NCBI RefSeq assembly: GCF_047675955.1 | Contig: NC_132926.1 | Coordinates: forward strand, 13,273,326-13,337,325 | Origin: Chlorocebus sabaeus | Lineage: Eukaryota; Chordata; Mammalia; Primates; Cercopithecidae | Direction: 5' to 3' | DNA: 64,000 nucleotides | Shown: positions 57,193 through 64,000 of the stretch, one piece after another | Numbering within the stretch: position 1 is the first letter of the stretch | Layout: every line of letters begins with the position of its first letter | The notes under the pieces: model-generated | Told to the model about the DNA's origin: nothing | Seen by the model: only the letters and a program-made list of their open reading frames with translations | Database searches by the model: none | Translations under genes and position numbers: made by a program

Positions 57193-58011
57193 TGGACGCA
57201 CAGCCAGGTGCAGCAGCCAGTGCTCAGTCTGATTCTTGGAGAGGCCCTTGTCCCAAGTCATGGTTGTGGTGTAATTATCAGTCTCTCCATACTGCATTCC
57301 TCTGACCAGTCTTGCTCACTCCTGGACTAGTTGTAAATCCCTGGCTCAGAAATCCTGTTGCTATGGAAAGGGTTTTATGCTGTGATTCTCTTTGGGTTTG
57401 CTATTCTTATGCCAATTGTTTCTGTTGTCATTGTTATTGTCACTGTTGTTGTGGCAAAAAAAAAAAAAAAAAAAAAAAAAATTCCAAGAAAAAAAACTTT
57501 GACAGGGGAGTAGGAGACAGTAGGGATCTCAGCGTTTTGCAGACTACCTGATGATGGATGCTTTATAATACGCATTGTGTCTTCTGAAACACCATGAACC
57601 AGCTGGCTAAGATAAGACCAACTTAGGAGGGAGGACAGGCTCATTTATGAACACAAGCACACAAGCCATACGGCCAGCTGACACACTGCAGGAGATAGAG
57701 TTGCTCAGTCCCCACCTTCTCAAAAGCAGTTGTCCTTTGTTTCCTACTTTAGAGAATCTGGAGAGTAAATTGGTCAAGAAAACAGCGGTAGGGAATGGCT
57801 ACCATGCAGAGAGTTGTAAGACATTGGCAGCTAGGGGCACCTCTGCCCTCCTGCCTCCTGTGTGCCCATATTCTAGAAGTGAGGAAAGTCCTGGCCTATA
57901 GGTAGTCCAGAGAAAATGGTGGTAGGAAGGTAAAGAGAATGGAGGAAAGTAGGGGGATGCCAAGTTAGAACTCAGTATGTTGGTCTACAGAGCAATTTGT
58001 TTTCCTTTCAC
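57193..58011. other. Unassigned stretch with 26-base A run
   Basis: An uninterrupted A run covers 57456-57481, unlinked to any Alu or L1 and without an evident flanking duplication. The sequence before it is GTT/ATT-rich. No gene found. Confidence 0.5.
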
Positions 58012-58173
58012 TAACACTTACTTTTGATTATCAAAGGTATACATTCCTCCCTGTGAAAATTATAAAAAATATAGAAAGTATAAAGAAAGGAAAAATCACT
58101 TAGGATGTCACCAGTTACTACTGGTATTTTGACCTATTTCCTTTGAGTTTTTCATATGCAATGTTTTTTCTTT

Positions 58174-58448
58174 TTTTTTTTCTTTTTTTTTTTTTTTTAG
58201 ACAGAGTCTTGCTCTGTCACCCAGGCTGGAGTGTCACTGCAAGCTCCGCCTCCCGGGTTCACGCCATTCTCCTGCCTCAGCCTCCCGAGTAGCTGGGACT
58301 ACAGGCGCCCGCCACCACGCTCGGCTAATTTTTTGTATTTTTAGTAGAGACGGGGTTTCACCATGTTAGTCAGGATGGTCTCGATCTCCTGACCTCGTGA
58401 TCTGCCCGTCTCGGCCTCCCAAAGTGCTGGGATTACAGGCGTGAGCCA
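58174..58448 (-). mobile_element. AluY, slightly 5'-truncated, internal deletion
   Basis: Perfect 16-bp duplication gcaatgttttttcttt at 58158-58173 and 58449-58464. It lacks about the first 11 bases of Alu and about 20 bases in the left arm (gtgtcactgcaag joins across the usual B-box-side segment). Confidence 0.95.
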
Positions 58449-58665
58449 GCAATGTTTTTTCTTTATTGGTTGTAACTATACTACAAAAACCTTTGCTGGT
58501 TTTCTGAGTTTTCATTTAACAAAAAACATACTGAGATCATTGTGCCGTGTTATTAAAAGCTTTTTGAAAATGTTTTAAATCATATAATATTGCGCTGAGT
58601 GGCTGCACCACGCCTTAGGTGACTATTCTTCTCATGTTACGCACATAGGTCGTTCCTAATTGTAC

Positions 58666-59345
58666 ACTGAAATAAAAGCTCCCCCATGTGCAGAGGCCAG
58701 GGGTGCATTCTTAGTCCTGACCTCACTTTTCTCTTGAAGCAGCAAGAGAAAGCACTGCCTCACATCCCTACAAAGTGAGCCCAGCTCCAGAAATCAACAG
58801 CAGGCAATAGAGATTTGCCTACAAATGCCCTAGACCTACCTGGGAGATGGCAGCATTACCAACCTCACAGCAAAATATAGTTGAAAATCTACAGTAGACA
58901 CTTCTGTCCTCTACCTCTCTCACCACCTTCTGGACTCTGTCTTCTCCTCCCCCGCTGCAGCCAACCCCCGCAGTATGCCTCCCTAGCAGTTAGTGCTTTG
59001 CAGAATATCTGAGGGAAGAAGCTAAGTCGTTTTGTTGTTTTGTTTTGCTTTGCTTTGTTATGAAATACAAAATAGCATGCTGGGAGGGTGCAAGATGTCA
59101 GGCTGCTAAATATTTACTCAATTGCTGTATTGCTGACTCTTATTGCTGGCTAGTAAGTAGTTGCAAGATAGACTCTAGTTTTTGGACTACATTTTGCATA
59201 GTACTAATCTTCAGCCCTTTCCTTTTATGCTCAGCAGTTTCTCACTTCTTAACTTCTACAAACTTGCATTCTCACACCATCATCCTGCCCAACACAGACT
59301 TCTCCTTTGGGTGTCCCCTTGTTAGACAGTAGTCAAGGGCATAGT
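58666..59345. repeat. Unidentified 680-bp insert
   Basis: Separates two adjoining parts of the ancient repeat. Flanked by near-identical 9-mers taattgtac (58657-58665) and taattatac (59346-59354). No A-tail, no terminal inverted repeat seen. Confidence 0.45.
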
Positions 59346-59700
59346 TAATTATACCAGTAGTGCTGAAATGAACATTTGGGCCTAAACCTTTGTCCACATT
59401 TCTGCTTAGGAGAGATTTCCCAGAGATGAATTAAGGGCCAAAGGACAGGGCATTCTTAAAACTCTTGACCCATGTTACCAAACTGCTTTCAGAACATTTG
59501 CACAAATTTTCATTCTCACCAGCAAGAGTTAAGAGGTACAGCTTGACTGAATCCATGCTAATACTGACATCAGTTTGATGATTTTTAAAATTTCATCCTT
59601 GCTATATGTGAAGTCAAGGAAAAAAATACTATCTCTGAATGGTTCTAATGTGCATTTCTTTTATTTTTAGTCAGGCCATGTATAGTTCATGTGTTCTTTT

Positions 59701-61546
59701 TACAAATGAATTTTCAGGTTGAATTGTTCAACCACCAATTAGAAATAGATAAAGAAATCTCATTGGTGTTATATTCCAGAACACATGCATTAACTAGTTA
59801 GATACCCGTGGGCTGGGAGTCTGGCCAACACTTGTCAAAAGCTTTAAAGAGAAATCATTCTGAGATCCAAACAATGCATTCACCAACACACTTTCAGAAC
59901 TTACAATAGTGGCTGCCAGTTCCTGGGTTCTGGTCCTTGCTGCTTGCCCTCTTGCCAGTCATTTATATTTTGTTTATGTGTAAAATGAGGTGGTTAGCCT
60001 GTGTAACCTCTATGCTCTTAAAAAACAGAAAGAGGTGTTTGTGCCTTGATCATTCTCACAGGAGAATAAAAATCGGTTATATAGACCGCAAGAGCTTCTG
60101 AAGGACACGTTGGAGGGGGGAGGGTAGGCATTTCTGCTGAGGAAGCTGGCTGTAGGGAAAATGAGGGCCTCTGAAAAGTGATTTGGGGAGCCCTCATGGA
60201 GTAAAGGGTGCTGCTGACTCTCAGTGCTGCAAGCTGGTGCTCTGTGGCTGAGTCAGATGGAGGTCAAAGACACCAACACTGGACCATCTTTGAAAGGTGG
60301 CAAGATGGGGCTGCCTAGCAACACGCATGTCATTTCTGCCTGTGGTTTGCACGCGATCCACCCAGCTGTGAATATCACAGAAGAGATTTTCACGAACTCA
60401 TGGACCTTTCATTACTCCAGAAATGAGAGAGAGGACAGAGCGTAGGCACTGCATGTCTCTGGCTGGTCCCTTTAAGACGACGATTTGTCTTGCTGAGCTG
60501 GGGCAGGCTGTGTTGGGTTTGGGTATTGACACCAAACAGTTCTGATTCACAGCGGTAACCTCCTTCTTATTTCCATTTCATTAATTTTCATTAAGGCTTA
60601 AACAGCCATGCATGTGGCCTGGATTTGGGGAACTGGATTGGATCTGGACAATTAAAAGTTCCTTAAGTTTTGCAGGTTATCTCTGAGTAGAGCAAGACCA
60701 GAGAGAAAAACCCCTCCCACCCCCCTTTGCTGCTGTGTTAGTTGAAGGGATTTCAGTGGGATTAATTGACTGCTGGAATGATTTGCATTTTATTGCCCAG
60801 GTCTGCTCATTGGGTCAGAAGATGTCATAAAAGCAGAAGCCCAAGGTTGCTGACAGCCTCAGAGACAGCAGGCTGCTCCACAAAGAAACTGGACCAGCCG
60901 TTCTCATTCTTTATAACTCAGCAGTGTAATAAGCCACATGTGTTTCCAGCCGACCTGCTCTGGCTCTGAGAGTCAGATGTGTTTTTCCAGGAGCCCAGGA
61001 AGCAAGTAAACCCCAGTGGAAGTTGGAGGGCTGAATTTAAGAAAGAAAGAAACCTGGGGTCTACAGAAAATTGGATGTGGTTGGTAACCCAGTAGGAATT
61101 TTCTCCAAGGCGTGGGTAGAAATCTTCTCCACGTGCTGGTGCTGTTAGACTTGTAAAACGTTTATAGCTGTAGGTTGTTGTTGTCGATAGCAGGGATTAG
61201 ACACTCCTGCTGGGAGACACGGGTAACATGAATGAGTGAGGTTGGTCAGGTGGAGAGTGGAGGGAACTGGGCTCCCCTGGCCCATGGGAGCCTTTGTGTG
61301 GATTAGGAAAAGGGGCCCCTTCCTCCCAGTGGAAGCCAAGTTGGCCCAGCTTTGATTTGAGCCCCTCTGAGTCCCCTCAGCACACACAACCTATCCAACA
61401 GCATGCTGTGGTCTGGCCCCTGAAAGAGGGTAACCCTGCTCTGCTCAGAACCAAGTTTGTCACCCAGGGGTATGGACCCAGTGTTGCTACAGCTTCTGGT
61501 TTTTTTGTTTTTCAAAAGAAACTGAACATTTGATTTCATGTGTGTA
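59701..61546. other. Repeat-poor block
   Basis: Nearly 1.9 kb with only a small MIR-like trace (59930-60010). C-rich tcccaccccccttt at 60715-60728. No exon recognised. Confidence 0.4.
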
Positions 61547-61562
61547 AAATATCCCAATTTTG

Positions 61563-61889
61563 AGACTAGGCACGGTAGCACACACCTGTAATCCCAGCAC
61601 TTTGGGAGGCCAAGGCAGATGGATCACCTGAGGTCAGGAGTTCGCCACCAGCCTAACATGGTGCAACCCTGTCTCTACCAAATATTAAAAAAAAAAAAAA
61701 AAAAAAAAAGGGCATGGTGGCGCATGCCTGTAATCCAAGCTACTTGGGAGGCTGAGACAGGAGAATCACTTGTACCTGGGAGGCAGAGGTTGCAGTGAGC
61801 CAAGATCATGATCGCGCCATTGCATCCCAGCCTGGGCAACAAGAGCGAAACTCTGTCTCCAAAAAAAAAAAAAAAAAAAAAAAAAAAGG
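61563..61889 (+). mobile_element. Alu with two long A runs
   Basis: Forward Alu with a 23-A middle linker (61687-61709) and a 27-A tail (61861-61887). 16-bp duplication aaatatcccaattttg / aaatatccctattttg at 61547-61562 and 61890-61905. Confidence 0.96.
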
Positions 61890-61905
61890 AAATATCCCTA
61901 TTTTG

Positions 61906-63736
61906 GAATGCAAGCCATGGCTTCAACCAACAGAGGTGTGTGTGAGGGAGCCTAGGCTGCAGGCTGCAGACTCTGGTACCATATCGTCTAGGAGTCTCTA
62001 ATATCCTGCCCTTGGCCAAACTGAAACAAGAGTTGAGGATTCCAGAATTCTTTTGATTCTTACACTCAAGCACACTTTTGGAAAAGAACAAATGCCAAGC
62101 ATGATCCTGGTCACTGGTAAGGTGAAGACTGCCCTCCAAGTGAAGAGAGTACCAGGCAGAGGAAGTGAGGTACAGGGTTTGTGAGAGAGCAGGTTTACTA
62201 AGAAAGGCAAGCAGAGCTAACCACAAGGGACAGTTTGCTCCAGGTGGGTATTCTAAGTAGCTAGTGAGCTCTGCCTCTTTAATTGCCAGACAAACAGGAA
62301 GCATTCCAGGTCACCCCCTGGGGCGCTGAGAATTGGGAAGAGGAAGGAGCAATCCTAGAGGGTGCTGCATGCCAGCTCCTTGGTGGACAGCTGTGAGCCA
62401 TGCTGTGTGCTGCCCAGAGGCCTGTGATGGCTGACTGCAGCCCTGACAGTGTTTGGTCTTCCCCGCTGAGCCCAGATTGAGTGCATATAGATGGCTAATT
62501 AAACTCTGAACTGACAAACACACATACTGGAGAGGCTCCCCTTTGAAGAGCAGGAGATCACAGGGACAATTTCCTGTTTGCCAGTTTGCAACCTCAATCT
62601 CATCAGTTTGGGATGGTAAGTTTAAGGCGTGCTGATAGCCCTCAACACCATCACCTGTTGCAAGAAGTGCTAAGCCTGGGTGGGTGTGGATCTCTTCTGC
62701 CCCCACTCCCTAAAGCCCTGTTTCACTTTCAGATGTGTGTGCTTTGAAGGGGGAGGGGAGATGTTAGACCAGTAAAGCTTTAAGTTCCCAGTTAACCTAG
62801 AGAGTCTTTTTGTATGACTCTGTTGAGGGAATAGGTAGATATCCTTCTGCCCATGTGTGTATATTCACACATGTATCCAGATTTCCAAATGTATTTGACA
62901 GGTAAATGCAAATACCTGTCAATGCAAATAGAAATCGCGTCAACAATGAAGTTAGTTTGGTTGGAGGCCTTTGTGTGATCCATTCCGCTTCTGAGGTGAC
63001 CAGTTAGTTCCCAAATTGTGTTGAGTAATGATGTTTCTTCTCACCAGCAACTAAGGAGACCAAATTCTTATTTTGAATAACACATGTTACATATGGTAGA
63101 GATTTAATAAAGATCAGTGTTTCAGATTCTGTGATCACTTTATTTGCTTTGGAGCTGTAAGAAAGATGCATAAGTTCAAATTGTGGATTTGCCCTGTATT
63201 GAACTGCTGGGAACACATTTGTCAATGTGTGAGTGGTGTTATTGAGGCAGAGAAGGGGCAGGGATAAATTTAGCCAAAAGGAGTGTGAAGTTGCATACAG
63301 TTGCTGATATAAGGTACCAATCATGATCAAAAGATAAACATGGCTCTTACAAAAGAGAAGTATTAAACAATATCACATCTTCATCTACTATTTTTCTACT
63401 CTTCATGATTGCCAGGATGTGCTGAACCAATTAAATGGCAAGTTGTGATAACTCTTAATCTTTTGCCTCTGATGCAGTCATTCCTACAATTATACCACAT
63501 GATTCAGGTAGGTAGGTAGAGAAAGAGAGAGACACATGCACGTACAAACAGGTATTCCTCAAAAATCCAGGCATCGGAGTGGGAAGAGTAGGAATCAGAG
63601 CGTAGAGAGACAAACACCAGCCCTTGAGGAGTTTACAATTCAGTTGGTGGAGGTGGCTTTGTGTGTGATTTTTTAAAGAAGCTATCTCATTACTCTTCGG
63701 AAAGTAAGTAAGGCATATGAGATTTTAAAAACTTAC
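61906..63736. other. Repeat-free block; intron side of the candidate exon
   Basis: No transposon recognised. If the exon at 63737-63963 is real, this is the start of its downstream intron. Confidence 0.4.
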
Positions 63737-63963
63737 TCCAACATCATCGTAACTGGGCCTTTGGCCAGCAACTTAAACAGGAAGCTCTGTAGGTTAAAAA
63801 ACACAATCAAAGCATAATATATGAGCCGTGTGTCTTCAATGTCTGTGAGTTTCATTGGCGGAAAAATAGAAAAAGTTGAAGGCTTTAGACTCGGCATAGA
63901 AAGCAGGGGTTTGTTTGGCGTGGTTGCCACATGGCTTCCACTCGAGGGTTGTTTTGCTGGCAT
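63737..63963 (-). CDS. Candidate coding exon with start codon and membrane segment
   Basis: Reads right to left. ATG at 63961-63963 has the strong Kozak context accATGc. The frame runs 75 codons plus two bases to a consensus donor GA|GTAAGT (GT at 63735-63736); reading through would hit a stop at once, as expected at an exon end. Residues 1-40 are polar and rich in Ser, Pro and Thr, with no signal peptide. Residues 46-68 (RLIYYALIVFFNLQSFLF then KLLAK) look like a membrane-spanning helix. Upstream the frame is open to the window edge, with a fair acceptor ccttagcag|G at about 63982, so this may be a start-codon-bearing second exon of about 246 bp. I do not recognise the protein; it is probably the N terminus of a membrane protein. 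It exits in phase 2, so it cannot splice directly to the frame at 18748. Noncoding chance remains possible. Confidence 0.55.
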
Positions 63964-64000
63964 GGTACAGACTGTGGAGTCCCTGCTAAGGACACTTGAC

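Larger units (their letters stand above)
58012..59700 (+). repeat. Ancient repeat, twice interrupted
   Basis: Old unassigned repeat: 'ataaagaaaggaaaaatcac' on the left, 'tgttattaaaagctttttga' after the AluY, then 'gtgctgaaatgaacatttgg' and 'atgttaccaaactgctttc' after a 680-bp gap. Same type as at 14690 and 17440. Confidence 0.55.

Noticed and set aside
61675..62304. 209-codon minus-strand frame
   Set aside because: About half is reversed Alu including poly-Phe from the A runs; the rest has no exon signal.

Overview
This is ordinary non-viral primate (almost certainly human) nuclear DNA. The evidence is more than a dozen Alu elements, including three AluY-like copies, L1PA-type L1 ends, and the older mammalian background of MIR, L2, L1M, MaLR/MLT1 LTRs, hAT-Charlie, Tigger and mariner fossils. 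I see no bacterial operon, rRNA, tRNA gene, CRISPR array, intact viral gene or CpG island. Family names come from recognising consensus phrases by eye, so class is firmer than subfamily.

Protein-coding content is sparse. At the far right (63737-63963, minus) there is a good candidate coding exon: an ATG in strong Kozak context, a predicted membrane segment and a consensus splice donor. A 528-base open frame at 18221-18748 (minus) opens exactly behind a possible AG acceptor and reads like a soluble, low-complexity protein tail. I cannot name either. Their splice phases do not join directly, so one shared minus-strand gene would need exons I did not find. Other protein relics are a dead mariner transposase (21.3-22.6 kb) and the C-terminal end of an L1 ORF2 (39.5-39.8 kb).

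Layout. 0-10.5 kb: MIR, L2 and Alu insertions, including two adjacent same-strand Alus at 4.8-5.4 kb. 10.6-18 kb: an L2 cut by an L1, a MER5-like element, and an L1M carrying one Alu inside and a second, inverted Alu beside it. 18-24 kb: the exon-like frame, then the mariner. 24-37 kb: four LTR/L2 blocks with Alus inserted into an MLT1 and a hAT, and an LTR with an internal 46-bp triplication. 37-42 kb: mostly repeat-poor DNA with one twin-primed (5'-inverted) L1. 42-53 kb: Tigger, L2, MIR, three hAT-Charlie copies in this half of the window, and two short local DNA copy events. 53-64 kb: Alus, MLT1, an old element split by an unidentified 680-bp insert, then repeat-poor DNA up to the exon.

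I found no new functional system. The most informative items are small: a 44-bp patch copied about 760 bp into a hAT element, an 84-bp patch beside a strong G-quadruplex motif that copies a MIR-MIR junction 1.1 kb away, the 46-bp x3 array, and the two exon candidates.
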